From the NCBI GenBank assembly GCA_022478985.1, contig JAKSZP010004229.1:50765-114764 (forward strand): DNA of 64,000 nt, given 5' to 3'. Under the pieces are notes generated by a model that ran no database searches, was not told the DNA's origin, and saw only the letters and a program-made list of their open reading frames with translations. The stretch is from Massospora cicadina. Its lineage: Eukaryota; Entomophthoromycota; Entomophthoromycetes; Entomophthorales; Entomophthoraceae. The position numbers and the translations under genes are program-made. This document shows positions 11,590-22,948 of the stretch, in pieces (positions within the stretch are counted from its first letter, which is position 1; the number at the start of each line of letters is the position of its first letter).

Positions 11590-12110
11590 ACGAATGAATG
11601 GGTGATCCCCCATATCTATCCAATGTGCCACCCCTTGAGCGCACCCCCAGGTCATGATCATCATTTGCAAAAATATCCCAAACTTTTCAAATAACGCCAT
11701 AGCCTTATCTTGTTGTTCTGCCAATAATCCCATGAGTGCTTCCCGCGGAACCACAGTCAGTATGCCAAACAAGGAACGGGCTGGTAGTCTGAGATCTTCC
11801 CATGAGCCAAAGTCATGAATATGATGAACTTCCCCAATAGGGACGAAGTGTAGGTAAGCCACCACTTGGTGCCACCTGATCGTTATTGTCTCCTTCTGTA
11901 GGTTCATGAGCAGCACCTTCACCTCCCCATTCCCCAGAAACAATAACCCCAGAGCCACAGGTGGTTCGAGCTGTGAGTGCTGATAGGGCGCCAGGATTTC
12001 TCCTTAAAGCCCTCAGGGACTTTAATTTCGATCCCAGTCCCTATTATGCCCTGGTGTCCAGATGGTAAGCTTTAAGGGCGTGTTGCTTGAAGCGGAATTC
12101 CTTTATACTC
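11590..12110 (-). pseudogene. dUTPase-like segment and pre-RT linker of element B
   Basis: The minus strand reads LPSGHQGIIGTGIEIKVPEG (12085-12025). After a frameshift come YQHSQLEPPVALGLLFLGNG and EVKVLLMNLQKETITIRWHQ (11958-11870), then the linker to RT ending GCAQGVAHWIDMGDHP. The strand pattern matches the dUTPase motifs, but motif 3 reads GLLFLGNG, without the catalytic Asp and Tyr. The same arrangement is in A and D. Confidence 0.58.
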
Positions 12111-12600
12111 ATATATCTGGTTGGGGAAGATCTTGGTCCACCAACTCAGTCGCTGAAAGCAAACAGGGATCACTTCATCAAAGTATGCTAGATTGATCTG
12201 ACTGGAGTAGACTGGACCCATTGGGATTCCACCAGAGGAAAAATATACTGGAATCTGTTGGCTAAACATAGTAAGGGTTTCTTCCACCATATCAATCACA
12301 ACGCCGAATTTTTTCATGAAAGCTGCGTCAATTAACATATCATAGTGGTTATTTGGCAAAACCACTGCCAGGGCAGACACCTGGACTTACCTGAATTATA
12401 GAGGCAATGCACTATATGCTCCTTCAAACACAGTGCTGTGCATTCCCGCGGTCCCATACACTACTAGATGGTCCACATCCGGTTTCAACATAAGTTTAGC
12501 CACCAACTGAGTAGAGACTATGTTCACATGTGCTCCCATGTCTATGATAGCGCAGAATTTGTGTTTTGGACAAACATGTCGCAATAAGTTCATTTTGAGT
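12072..12600 (-). pseudogene. Aspartic protease of element B
   Basis: 12593-12396 contains FCAIIDMGAHVNIVSTQLVA, again D-M-G instead of D-T-G, and YGTAGMHSTV. 12380-12072 holds VVLPNNHYDMLIDAAFMKKF and INLAYFDEVIPV. The two frames are offset. The shared Met suggests that the A/B lineage fixed it before the elements decayed. Confidence 0.75.
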
Positions 12601-12699
12601 AAGAAAAATCATTGGTGCTTAATACTTGTACGTTCAGGGCTTTGTGCTACTCAAAAAGGAAGAAATGCCCTTGCTGACTTGAGGATACTCACTAGCAAT

Positions 12700-14260
12700 T
12701 TTTCTCTACCATAATGACTATGCTAACCCCTACTAATGGAGTGACATTTGGTGAAGGATTCGAGTTGCTAATGCCAGTCTGTTCCAGGATCTGCCACACA
12801 TATGGCTTCTGCACATCTTGGCGAAGCTCAGCCAGATAGGGTGAGCCTTTACTCATGGAAGCAAAAGCAGGGGTATCCGACAAAAGCTTCTGGTATAACA
12901 AATCATCCAATTGAGGGTTAATTTCTACCCAAAAAATGTTTGGGGATTGTTGGGGACATTTGAATTGGACTTAGCAGAGATAGAGCGTCCCATCTCTACT
13001 CCACTTAAGCTTTTCCCTACTCGATTGTCTTAGTTGGCATTGCATACACATGTGGTTGACTAGGGCAATTGGCTGCATAATTCCCTCTTTGTCCACACTG
13101 GAAGCTAGTGCTCATAAAAGGTTTGCGTCTATAGTTTAGGGCAGAAGAACCAGGCCAATTATTTCTGGTAAGGTTCCAAGGTTGCGGACAAACTGGGGAA
13201 GCGTACCTGGGCCAGGTAGGTATAATGACTCATGGGAGGGACATATACATTCCAGCGGCTGATAACCCAGTCGCTGCGACCTATATCCTGCAAGGGTTGG
13301 AGCAGGGGTAACACCAGTTTTTTGGGCTATGTTGGGAGCGCTGTTTGTGGCGGAGAGCTGACATAAGGTGTTCACGATCTGAATAAGTCTGGTATCCCCA
13401 TACAACACATGGGACATAGCATTATATAGTTCCCAGTATGGTTTGACAGCCGCCAATATCACTATACTTACATCTTCAGCGTTTAAGATATTGGCCCCAA
13501 GCAGAACGTGTGCTTCCGCTTAAAACCGCTCTGCAAATTCTGACAGAGTTTCGTTTTGGTCAAACTGTATAGTCATAAAGTTGGTTTTTAGTTGATACAT
13601 CTTGGTAGTACCCCCAAACATCCGGATGACAATTGCTTTCACTTGTGCATAAGATACTCAGCTGTTGGGAAGATAGCAAGTCACCTTATCAGCACTTTCC
13701 ACATCCAAAGCGGACAGCAACAATTTCGCTTTTTATCAATCAGAAGCTCCTTCCACAGCAAATTCAAACCACTTGAAGTAACCATGTAGGTTCCTGTCAT
13801 GACTGAAAGGAGGTAATTTCTCAATACTAATGAATTCTTTTTGCTTTGGATTCCTGCTGCAAGGGGCAGGCAAACTGTTGTCCGAGCAACTATGGAAACC
13901 ATTCCTTGATGCGTTATTGTACAGCCAGCCAAATAGACTTGAACTCTTTAAGAGGGATCAGAAGAGATGGTGTCACACAAGGGGTTCACCATACCGCCCG
14001 AGGGATATTCATTTGTTAATCCATAACATACTTCCCCCAAGTTACCACTAACTATCCCATTCCTCACAGCTCTGGTATGCTCCATGAACTGTTTGTTGAT
14101 CAACTGAATTTCCTGTTGCAACGTTTCATATTGTTGTTGCAATTTCTGGCAGACTCCCATTTCTTTATTTAGTTGCTGTTCCACAGCTTGTACTCATGAA
14201 AGAACTTCTTTGATTATATTCTGCAAGTGGGTTTGCTGTTAGAACGGAGGAGGACTTATC
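12700..14260 (-). pseudogene. Gag of element B
   Basis: 14184-13948 is a heptad-rich N-terminus (QQLNKEMGVCQKLQQQYETL). 13932-13560 carries the capsid part, with CYLPNS, KAIVIRMFGGTTKM and LSEFAERF. 13462-13136 is the tail. A decayed zinc knuckle near 13105-13060 reads SFQCGQRGNYAANC: the first Cys is Ser and the His is Asn. Similar in order to gag of A, with many frame changes. Confidence 0.75.
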
Positions 14261-14312
14261 ATTGTAGAGTAATTCGCCTTCTGGTCTTTTCCAACTATAG
14301 TGCATAGTGGGC

Positions 14313-14330
14313 CCCCTGTATTGAGCACCA
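14313..14330 (-). other. tRNA-type primer-binding site of element B
   Basis: TGGTGCTCAATACAGGGG on the minus strand, one base after the 5' LTR. One mismatch to the A site. Confidence 0.82.
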
Positions 14331-14331
14331 C

Positions 14332-14789
14332 TGTTAATTCTTGGCGTTTTGGGCTCAATTCCGCCGAGTTGGTTTTACACAGGGTATGGCCACTGGGCAA
14401 CCAAATTAGATGATATGAGGATCGCCAACTTTATAACAAACTTAATAAATATGTATGGAGCTATCGCCCCTTATTTCCTCTTTTATAATATAATCGCAGA
14501 GTTTATCTGCGCTCTCCTTTCTCATAAAACCTCCCCCTTTTATCTTCCATCAGACTCTTTATACCTTGGTCCCCCAGCTGGATGCGTCCTCATCTTGGTA
14601 CTCTTCTATTCTGCTTCCCTTTCTGAATTCCTCTCATTTGTATCAAATCTCGGCATAAATCCTCTCAATTTGCCAAAGGCCTCATTTCTAAGCGCTTAGA
14701 TTACCAGTATCTGTTCAATTCCAGTATATTCCATTCATTCCACCATATTGACTTAGGGCTTATCATCCAGTCATATTGGAATCGCTACA
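14332..14789 (-). repeat. 5' LTR of element B
   Basis: 458 bp, TGTTAATTC...GCTACA. Collinear with 8623-9088. Confidence 0.92.
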
Positions 14790-14867
14790 TTACCTGGCCT
14801 ACCTTACCTGCAAATTTTCAATCTGAAAATGCTTATAACATTAAACCTTCTTCTTCGCTTTATCCTA

Positions 14868-15180
14868 GGTTATTTATTCCAGTCAAGTTATACTCACATG
14901 GTTGGACCAAGAAGGTGCTGGCTATGGTGGATACAGGTGCTGAGAAAAATTATGTGGAGTTTGTTTTAGCAGAACGTTTGAAGTTGGAGATGAGAAAGGG
15001 GTCCAGAGTTGGTGTTTATAAATGTGTCGAGAAGAGCCTCATTGTGGGTTCTGGAGCCCTTGATTGTCATTTGGCAGAGCCCCTTTTGGTTGGAGGAGGG
15101 GTTCTGTGCAATCTGGAACCTGGCCCACCCCGTGGTGCTGGGGATACAATGGTGGCATCTCTTACAGCCATGGATTGATG
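14868..15180 (+). pseudogene. Aspartic protease of element C
   Basis: After the insertion of B the plus strand resumes C with FIPVKLYSHGWTKKVLAMVD and VDTGAEKNYVE, a complete DTG active site, then FVLAERLKLEM and a hydrophobic strand. The frame stays open to 15178, but the homologous tail (LGIQWW) is in another frame from 15009. It cleaves Gag-Pol. No dUTPase-like segment lies between this and RT, unlike A, B, D, G and K. Confidence 0.78.
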
Positions 15181-15289
15181 TGTTGCATAAAACAATTACC
15201 TTATCACCCCAGATTGGACCTCAGATGATGTGGAAGATGGAGGTCAGGGGTGACGCTCCAAGCGGATGCAGGAGCTTAGGGGGAATGCA

Positions 15290-16237
15290 GGAGGTAAAGC
15301 TACCACTCAAGTATAGCAACTTCGTTGATGTATTTGGTCTCATTGTAAGTTCACCCTTTTCTCCTATGGGTTCTTTTGCATTCTCATTTCAGTTCAAAGA
15401 GGGATCAGAGCTTCCCCGGGGATGCCCGGCCTATGCCCTTAATGAATGGGCCAGAGAAGCGTTGGAGAACCATGCGGAGTTGATATTGAACAAGAGTTTA
15501 ATTGAGCCCTCCATATCTCCAGTGGTATCTCCTGTGTTGTTAGTACTAAAGGCGAGTGGCGATTTACGCCCATATGTGGATTTCCAATGTTTAAACATGG
15601 TCATGGAGCCAGATCCATATCTGATGCCCCTTTTGGAGGATGTTCTTCTGATGGTTACTGGATGCACAATGTTTACAAAGATTGACCTCTCAGATGCGTT
15701 TAATCAGATCCTGGTGAGACCAGAGCATCAGCAATACACAGCGTTCAAGTGCCACCTGGGGGTGTACCAATACCATGTAATGCCATTCGTACTAAGGAAT
15801 GCTCTGGCGGTATTCCAGCGGATGATTGACCATGTTCTTGAGGAATGATTGGATGATGCTGTGCCATTTATATGAATGATATTCTAGTGTTCTCGCGGTC
15901 CCAGGAGGAGCATGTACATGATGTCCGGGAAGTTCTGGGGGCAATTGGCCGTATGGGTTTAAGGTTGAAGCCATCTAAGTACAAGTTCAAACAGAGTTTT
16001 ATAACGTTCCTCAGCAACGTGGTGTTCTGGAATGGATTGGGGGTGTGTCTGAATAAGCTCTGGGAAGTGCAGTCATGGAAAGCCCCCACAGATCAGACAG
16101 GGATGCGGAGTATCTTAGGAACATTGAACTTCCTTTGTCAATTTTTGAAAAATCTTTCCCAAATGGCCTTACCACTCACGCGCTTGAGACAAGACATACC
16201 GTTCATATGGGGAAAGGAAGAGGCACGAGTCTTTTAA
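15290..16237 (+). pseudogene. Reverse transcriptase of element C
   Basis: Open from 15009 to 15848. Pre-RT NFVDVF, LPRGCPAYALN, fingers SPVVSPVLLVLKASGDLRPY, FTKIDLSDAFNQILV, and palm FKCHLGVYQYHVMPFVLRNA. After a frame break comes YMNDILVFSRS at 15869, where the second position of the YxDD pair reads Asn. The thumb and connection (LKPSKYKFKQ, ILGTLNFLCQF) run to 16237. The Asp-to-Asn change should abolish activity. Confidence 0.87.
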
Positions 16238-16249
16238 TTACTGAAGGGT

Positions 16250-16690
16250 AAGTTACTTACTGCACCTGTCCTGGCCCTCCAGATCCTAAGAAACCTTTTG
16301 TGGTTGAGACGGATGCTTTATATTATGCTGTGGGAGCAGTATTGCTTCAGGAAGGGGAAGACAGGTTGGAGCATCCCGTATGATGCTTCAGCTGTAAGTT
16401 GATCCTTGCAGAAATTAACTATCCAATATACAATAAGGAGTTGTTGGTGCTGATGGCGGCCTTGTGTGAATGGCAACATCACCTGCTCTACGCATGGCAC
16501 CCTTTCATTATTCAGACGGATCACAAAGCCCTGTAGTATTATCACAAATTCAGAAAGATGAACCAGCGACAAGCCAGATGGCTTGTGGAGTTGGTCCGTT
16601 ATGATTTCTGGGTGGAATACAGTCCTGGGGCTTTGAAAGTCCTGGCGGATTGGTTGAGTCAAGATGGAGCTTTAGAGTATGAGAAGGAGG
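16250..16690 (+). pseudogene. RNase H domain of element C pol
   Basis: VETDALYYAVGAVLLQEGED, HPV, NYPIYNKELLVLMAAL, QTDHKAL then TAG, and MNQRQARWLVELVRYDFWVE ending VLADWLSQ. The catalytic Asp and Glu are present. A stop separates DHKAL from YYHKF, compatible with CAG to TAG. Confidence 0.85.
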
Positions 16691-16759
16691 AACTGGAGGA
16701 GTTCAACACAGTGATGATGTTACAAATGGACCAATTTGCAATGGTTGAAGATAGAGAAA

Positions 16760-17900
16760 GTGTTTTGGGGGAGGAAGTTTTCCAGAAGCAGAGGAGTGTG
16801 GAATTCGCCCAAAGGCTAAAATCTGAGATGACGGAGGGTCATCCACACCGGTACCATGCAGATTTCATGAAGAGGGTTGGGGTGTTGTACCACAAGTCTC
16901 AGGTATGGGTATCTAACCCATCACTATGATGGGAGGTAATCCAGGCTTCTCATGACCATCCGCTGGTGGGTCACCTGGAAGTAGGGAAGCTAATGGAATT
17001 GGTACAGTGGGAGTATTCGTGGCCAGGCCTTTGTAAGGATGTCCAGATGTACATATGGGAATGTTTGGTATGTTCAAAGTCAAAGCCATCAAAAAAACCA
17101 CCAGTGGGTAAGTTGAATCCTCTGCCGATACTGCAGGCCCCTTGGAGCTTGATTAGTGTCAATTTCATAGTGGGACTTCCAAAGGTGCAGGGGAAGGACG
17201 CAATTATGGTGGTCATAGACAGACTTACCAAATATGCTGAGTTCTTCCCATGTACTAGGAGTTTTTTGGTGAAGGATGCATCAAGGGCTTTTATCAATGA
17301 TGTGTTTTCCTGACATGGATTACCTGAGGAGATCATTTTGGACTGTGGCCCACAGTTCATTTTGAAATTCTGGTCAAGTCTACTGGGAAGCTTGGAAAGC
17401 AGGCTGGGTCAGTCCTTGGCATACCATCTGCAATCCAATGGTCAAACGGAGATGGTGAACCAGATACTTGAACTGTATCTGCAGTGTTACATGTCTGATT
17501 AACAGGATGACTGGGTATCATGGGTCCGGATGACCCAGTTTGCTTACAACAACTACTCTCAATCCTCAACAGGAATGTCGCCATTTTTCACGAATCATGA
17601 ACTCAACCCTAGATCAAACGGGGGACCTGCAGGCGGCATATGTCAGGGGGCGGATGAGATGTTATGTGCCATGTCAGAAATCAGAAAAATGCTATGGGGG
17701 AACTTGGAGCAGGCAATAGCTTGGCAGAAGTGGCAGGCAGATTGACAGAGGACGCCAGATCTGGCGTTTGAACCTGGGGACTGGGTTTTAGTGGCAGCCA
17801 AGAACTATGCCATCCCAGTCAAGAGTTGTAAGCTGGGTCCAAAGTTTTTGGGCCTGTAACAGATCATATGAGCATTAATTGGGTCGCCTTTGAGTTGAGT
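16760..17900 (+). pseudogene. Integrase of element C
   Basis: Zinc region: HDHPLVGHLEVGK, WPGLCKDVQMYIWECLVCSK. Core: SVNFIVGLPK at about 17155 (the first catalytic Asp reads Asn), LDCGPQF at about 17338 (Asp 2), QSNGQTEMVNQ (Glu). Then TQFAYNNYSQSSTGMSPF and the C-terminal GDWVLV/GPKFLG strands. Stops fall at 17311 (TGA) and in the 17500 and 17743 regions. This is a chromovirus-type integrase followed by a chromodomain. Confidence 0.88.
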
Positions 17901-18019
17901 TTGCCAGTGGGTTCTGGAGCCCATCCAGTGATTCACACTTCTCAGTTACAGGATTTTGGGGGTGAGGGGTCAGAGCATCCCAGTCCACTGAATCCTAGAG
18001 AAGGGAAGATGCCAGAATA

Positions 18020-18180
18020 TGAGGTGTAATGGATTCTGGATGCTAAGTGGGTGAGAGGCTGGCAGCAACTGCTAGTGAAGTGGAAGGGCTATCCGGTAGA
18101 GGAGGTGATGTGGCAAATGATGGAGGACTGTGCGCAGTGCCCAGAGAAGGTCCGGGAGTTCTGGTCTTCACAGGGGGTAT
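18020..18180 (+). pseudogene. Chromodomain of element C integrase
   Basis: YEV then TAA, WILDAKWVRGWQQLLVKWKG, YPVEEVMW and CPEKVREFWSSQG. The aromatic cage region and WKGY motif define a chromodomain, which in chromoviruses targets integration to marked chromatin. It runs into the 3' LTR. Confidence 0.85.
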
Positions 18181-18794
18181 GTAATGGATCAGGTGGAGTT
18201 CAATATGAATGTGGCCCTGATCCAATAAGCATCAAACTCAGTAAGTTCGGAACTGGGTGAAATTGCCATCCCAAACCCAAATCACATCCGCAGAATGATG
18301 ACAAGCTTATGCAGGGCATGGATGGTGATCCAGTGGGATGGCGAATCTTCGCTAACAATGTGGTGGTCAGGGCTTGGAATAGTCTAACTAAAAAGAAAGC
18401 TTATTTGATATTTGCAGTGCACTATTTAAGATTAGACGTTGCAGCCCTGTAGGGCAGTTATGTCTTATACAAGGAATTTGAAAATAAAGGATATTGGCTA
18501 GCTCAGATTACATTAACTTTATTTTAGTAAAATAGTCAGATCAGATCAAAGACATGAGCTCCACCAGTGAGCTCGGTGTGATGTTGGCGTCATCCTTGGC
18601 TCTTTCCTGGTCTCAGACCCTGCTACCAATTTGCAGTGTCATGGGAACAATGGTATGAGAATACATGGCAATGACGAGACATGGCGGTTGGGTTCAGGGA
18701 TAGGCATCTGCAGGCCTGTACCTAGTATGGTCAGTAACATGGCTCTTACTGCCCAATTCGTTCATTTTGTATTGGCGCAAACCCGCCCGTTACA
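18180..18794 (+). repeat. 3' LTR of element C
   Basis: 615 bp, TGTAATGG...GTTACA, preceded by a purine stretch (CAGGGGGTA) and followed by the TGGTG duplication at 18795-18799. Confidence 0.92.
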
Positions 18795-18799
18795 TGGTG

Positions 18800-19570
18800 G
18801 TAGTAGCCCACCATTCTCAATGACGCTTGAAAATTACTCATGCACTTGAGAGTATTCATTTTGGTGATAGTCGCAACCTTCCCTTGCTGGGGCTTGATTC
18901 CCCTTTGGTTCACTTAATGACCAAAGCTTCCAAGTTTCTCTTCAGAAACGAGCACATGATCTGATCTTAATGGGTATTCACTTAACTGAGTAAAAACATT
19001 ATTCAGGTGTGAAAGATAATTTTTGAACGTTCTGCTGAACACCTTGATATCCTCCAATAAATTAGCACACTTGACATCTTCATATCTCCAAAAATCTGAT
19101 CCAATACTCTTTAGAATGTAGCTAGGACATTTCACACGACCTGTGGCATACATGTCGATTCATACAGGCTTCATCAGCTATTTAGCGCTCACTTCTCCTG
19201 GTCTTCTGGTGACAGTTCCTTTTGTTAATTCCACCTTCCAGGTCCATTTCTGTGAAGTACACGACCTATAAGTTATTCCAAAACATTATTGATGCACAGT
19301 AAAGGAAAAGAACCTTTATTTGTCAGTCTTTTTATCTTCAGTAGTCCATGACTATGCGGTGATTCCCATTCTTCTTTATCACTAGTAGAAGGGGCGACGC
19401 CCAGGGACTCTTGGAGGGTCATACCAATCCTGCATCCATAATGTCAGAAAATCACTTTTCCGGTGACAGTGAGCTCTGCTGGTTGGCAGGTCAGCCAGTT
19501 TGGAGACTAGCAAACCCTTGCCATCTTGCCTTAGGAGATTAGGTCAGCAGTGCCAGCTGACTCCTTGGCA
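18800..19570 (-). pseudogene. Element E reverse transcriptase (decayed)
   Basis: The minus strand gives SDIMDAGLV, SKSPWASPLLLVIKKNG and HRIVMDY at 19460-19345. The palm at 19153-18914 has LEDIKVFSRTFKNYLSHLNN, where YLDD should be. The connection at 18890-18800 is TITKMNTLKCMSNFQASLRM, ending in GYYH at the insertion site of C. The open part is in several frames. It continues at 961 on the other side of C. Confidence 0.75.
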
Positions 19571-20640
19571 TGTCACCCACGCCGTTTGGGGATCCTTCAG
19601 CTTAAACCCCAAACAACAAGAATAAACATACACTTAATTAAAAAGGGAGATTAGGAAAATAGAGATACTTATTGAGAGCAAAGCACCATGTATTTATATG
19701 TACAAAAGGGCTACTGCACCCATCACTGACCAATCAGCTTATTTCTGGATCTTCCAGCCAACACTCTCTATTCTCAATGCTCTTCTCTCTTCCCTGGTGT
19801 CAACCCTCTCGCCCCATCCTTCCAAATGTCTAAATACTAGTTTTGGATCAACCTCAGCATTGAGTCGCTGGTGAGCCATATAAATGATAATATAAGCTAA
19901 TATTGAATTCAAGTTTGACTTAATAATTGTGCACTGGAAACATCTTTGTCACTTGGGTAACGAGATTTCCTAAAAACTTACTTACACATGATTTGACTCT
20001 TTATAGCTGATCACTCAAGGTTTCATCTTCTCCAGGATACAGCACAATTATCATATAAGGCGCTGAAAAACCACCTTGGCCGCCTTGAACCCAGAATTGA
20101 TAGGTTCTGCTGACATATACTAAATTAATACAAATGATCATCCCATCTACTCGTTTGTCAGTGATCTATATACTAATTTGGGGCCATTGATTGTCCCCAC
20201 TTGATCCTAACTTCCAATCTCGGTGGGATACTTGGATTTGGAACAACTCAATTTGGGGATCAACTACCCAGCAATCATCAAAACAACCACTAAATTTAGT
20301 CAATAAGCCATTCTGCTAGGATTGACCATTTCCTTCTAAATCTTAATAAATCATGTTAGGAATCCATATGGTTAAAATTCCAACACATAGGCTGACTTAA
20401 TTACTTTAGTATCACTTACTCTTCGCTCTCAAAATGGTGTTAAGGCTTTTATTGGAAGAGTACAAAGCTCCCAGAGAAAATCCTGAGGACTCCTCTCTTT
20501 CACAAGCCATAATTATTAGGTCAGCTTCTGTAGATACCTGAGTATTAATTCAGTGGTTCATTCTAATTCAAACTCTTCTTGTGTGGTTATCTCTTACATC
20601 CCAATTATTGATTCTGGTATTAACAGAATTGTTTTAACAT
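19571..20640 (-). other. Unresolved stretch in element E, possible LTR remnant
   Basis: About 1 kb between the dUTPase-like and RT parts of E. At about 19.75-19.60 kb the minus strand has ATTGGTCAG, ATATAAATAC and then CTCAATAAG, an LTR-promoter-like order. TGTTGGAATTTTAACC at 20388 could be an LTR start. I found no matching target duplication, so an inserted solo LTR is only a possibility. The part at 20400-20640 reads as decayed linker. Confidence 0.25.
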
Positions 20641-20679
20641 TGGTGTAGCGGTAAATCTTTTCTTTTGAAACAGTTTTAC

Positions 20680-20900
20680 CCCTTCTTGATCATGATATGG
20701 TGCTTGACAATGTTTTCAAAAAGGACTTTGACTTAACTTTGATAGGTGGAATTGTAGAAAGCAGGCATCACTCTGGTTTACTGTTCCTTGACTCCTTCAG
20801 GAAAGTAAATCTCAAGTGTCATCTTTTCAGATATATGAATACTGACGTTGACCAGAATGACCTTCAGTTCTCCTGGCAGTAAGTCCATCTTTTTGCTTGA
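20680..20900 (-). pseudogene. dUTPase-like segment of element E
   Basis: On the minus strand LLPGELKVILVNVSIHISEK, then RVMPAFYNSTYQ, VKVLFENIVKHHIMIKKG. The order PG...V.V...I.I then YxxxYQ..VKVL..N then a basic turn matches the dUTPase motifs seen more clearly in G. Strongly decayed. Confidence 0.4.
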
Positions 20901-21280
20901 GTACAAGGGAAACCTAGACTCTGCTTCTACGGTCAGTAGTAACTGCTTCACTTCCTCTATTTCACTATATAACTGACCTGGTAAATGGAATGCTCAGTTT
21001 CAACTAGTGATACTCGCTTCTTTCACTCCTTCTTCTCCTCATCTTGGAATATAAATTACATCTGATAGTGAGAATATTGACTGAACTCTGTTGAAATCAA
21101 AAAAATTAAACCTCAACTAGGAAATGCCTTCTCACGAGGAAATTTTAATGGTTGTTCTCAAGCACCTCATCTAAATCAAATATTACATTGTGTCTAAATC
21201 ACAAAAGTAGCTCATAATAGGCTCCTAGTACTTAAGTTGATTCAGTACATAAAGTTCTTTCAAGGTCTAGTAATAAATGT

Positions 21281-21400
21281 CTGGTGCAAACTTCAATCTC
21301 ATCATGAGCTTGGAAGACATAATTTTAACAGGAGCGCCAGTATTCAGTACACTAATACTTAAATATATGTATAATGACTTCCACTTTAATAATTCTTTTT
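21281..21400 (-). pseudogene. Aspartic protease fragment of element E
   Basis: VLNTGAPVKIMSSKLMMRLK on the minus strand, with Asn in place of the catalytic Asp. Position between gag and the dUTPase-like region fits gypsy order. Confidence 0.6.
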
Positions 21401-21859
21401 GCAATAGTCATGCCGCGGTAAGAATGGTATTGACTGTCTGACTGAATCATCTTAACTCTCAGGAATGAAGGACTCCTTGCAAGTCTTGGACTTGTAAACT
21501 TTATTTAAGATCTTCTTAAACTTAGTATACGCACCTTTCTCGCCATTTAAGATATTATCAATGATCTGAGTTGTCTTAGAAGCTTATGCCAAGTAATACT
21601 GTTCAGTAGGCTCAAACTTTGTTAAGCTAGGTCTAATGCAGGTTAACGCAACCACGTCACTTGGAGCTCTGACGACATAGTATACTTATCAACCTCATGA
21701 TTCAGGCTCTTTGTCAATTCTGTTGGTGCGGTGTATAACAAAATTTAACTGATCATGCGACCTTCACTTTAGTCCTGCATTTTTTCTTCCTTTAGCTTAG
21801 TGCAGCTTTCCCAGAAGCGTCATTCTTACTTAATGTTGTTGCATTTAAACTTAACGGAT

Positions 21860-22900
21860 TTTGAGTAAATCCATTCTACAGGGTGGTAAGTCTTATCTTT
21901 AGGCTTATCATTGCAGCTTTGAGCAACATAAACAGCATTTCTATCAAAACGCCATTGCTAATGATTCTGATGGTTCTGATGTCTTGACTCCATTCTATAT
22001 GCGACTTCAATGTCAACCAAAACCTCCATAGTGGCCTTCAGAGATTCATTGGGTTTCACGGCCAGGGTCATGTGCATAAGGAGTTGTGTGTAATTCTAGC
22101 AAAATAAGCAAGACATTATTTACATTGAATAGATCTAAGGCTCCAATTAACCAAAGCTGTTTTGCCTTAAGGTAAACCCTGTTTGCATCATCCACAATTG
22201 ATTCAGACTTCCCCATTTATGGTGATAATTCTTGATTTATATTTTATTCGTCTTATGTGTGCTTCTGAACTTGGAAATGAGAATATCTTAAACTTTGGCC
22301 CAAGTGTGATGGGGGCGAAGTATAGCTTTAAGAACTTCCTATTCTTCTCTGCTAATATTCGTGTACATGGCGAGCTTTCTGCTTCTCTCTGGCTCTGTCC
22401 ATGCTATTTTTAACAACTGAAAAAAGTGGCTATTGTTTCCTTATCATGCGTGAACTTAGTTATGAAATACGGGTAGAAATTCGGATCTTCTTTGTATCAG
22501 TATGATGTGGTAGTAGTACAACCATCGCTGGTGTATTGGTACTGGTAATGCGTTCTCCCAAAGTAGATGACGGTCTGAGAGGTGGTAGAAATTGCACTTG
22601 AAGGGTTTTTGTGCCCTGTTCCAAGCAATCTAACTAATTGCCATGGCCTTCCAGCTTGGTAAATTTTTAGAATGGGCTTTGTATGGTTCATTATTCTCAG
22701 TCTCTAAGAACTCCAGCTTCTCTCCCACTTGAGTCATATCCAGATCCCTATTTCTTTCATGAGCTGGTGATGAACTGACTCTTTCTATCTCAATAGTCAA
22801 ATTAGCTATACGCATCTTCAATCTGTTGATCTTTATGTACATATTATCCAAGGTCAAATTTTCTGAAATTTCTTCTCTGTGGTACAATATCATGGTACTA
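21860..22900 (-). pseudogene. Gag of element E (decayed)
   Basis: 22893-22630 is an open stretch rich in heptads (NMYIKINRLKMRIANLTIEI), ending with NLPSWKAMAIS. Further down only short open pieces remain. It is placed as gag because it lies just inside a primer-site-like sequence and upstream of the protease. No zinc knuckle is recognised. Confidence 0.45.
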
Positions 22901-22933
22901 TCATATCACTCACAGCAATTTCTTAATGACGCA

Positions 22934-22948
22934 CCTGCAGTGAGTCCA
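22934..22948 (-). other. Primer-binding-site-like sequence of element E
   Basis: The minus strand reads TGGACTCACTGCAGG, resembling TGGTGCTCACTACAGG of A. It marks the inner edge of the 5' LTR of E. Confidence 0.4.

Larger units (their letters stand above)
8623..14789 (-). mobile_element. Element B: Ty3/gypsy retrotransposon, sister of A
   Basis: 6167 bp with LTRs 8623-9088 and 14332-14789. The right LTR begins TGTTAATTC; the left reads CATTAATTC. Flanks are GTCCC and TTACC, so the target duplication is degraded or absent. On the minus strand the order is PBS, gag, protease, dUTPase-like segment, RT, RNase H, integrase. It sits at the gag/protease border of element C. The LTRs differ from those of A over most of their length but share the inner end. 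All frames are broken. Confidence 0.93.
967..18794 (+). mobile_element. Element C: Ty3/gypsy chromovirus, full length but interrupted by elements A and B
   Basis: LTRs at 967-1609 and 18180-18794 both begin TGTAAYGGATCAGG and end TTACA, and the element is flanked by the exact 5-bp duplication TGGTG (962-966, 18795-18799). Internal order is gag (1610-1767 plus 7892-8622), protease (~14.9 kb), RT, RNase H, integrase and a C-terminal chromodomain at 18.0-18.2 kb. Elements A and B, both antisense, sit in gag and at the gag/protease junction. Without them the element is about 5.5 kb. It sits in the RT of element E. All frames are broken, so it is not autonomous. Confidence 0.93.

Noticed and set aside
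8618..14794. Exact target duplication for element B
   Set aside because: Flanks GTCCC and TTACC do not match; I report it as degraded rather than claim one.
16971..17360. 129-codon minus-strand open frame
   Set aside because: Antisense shadow of the C integrase core.
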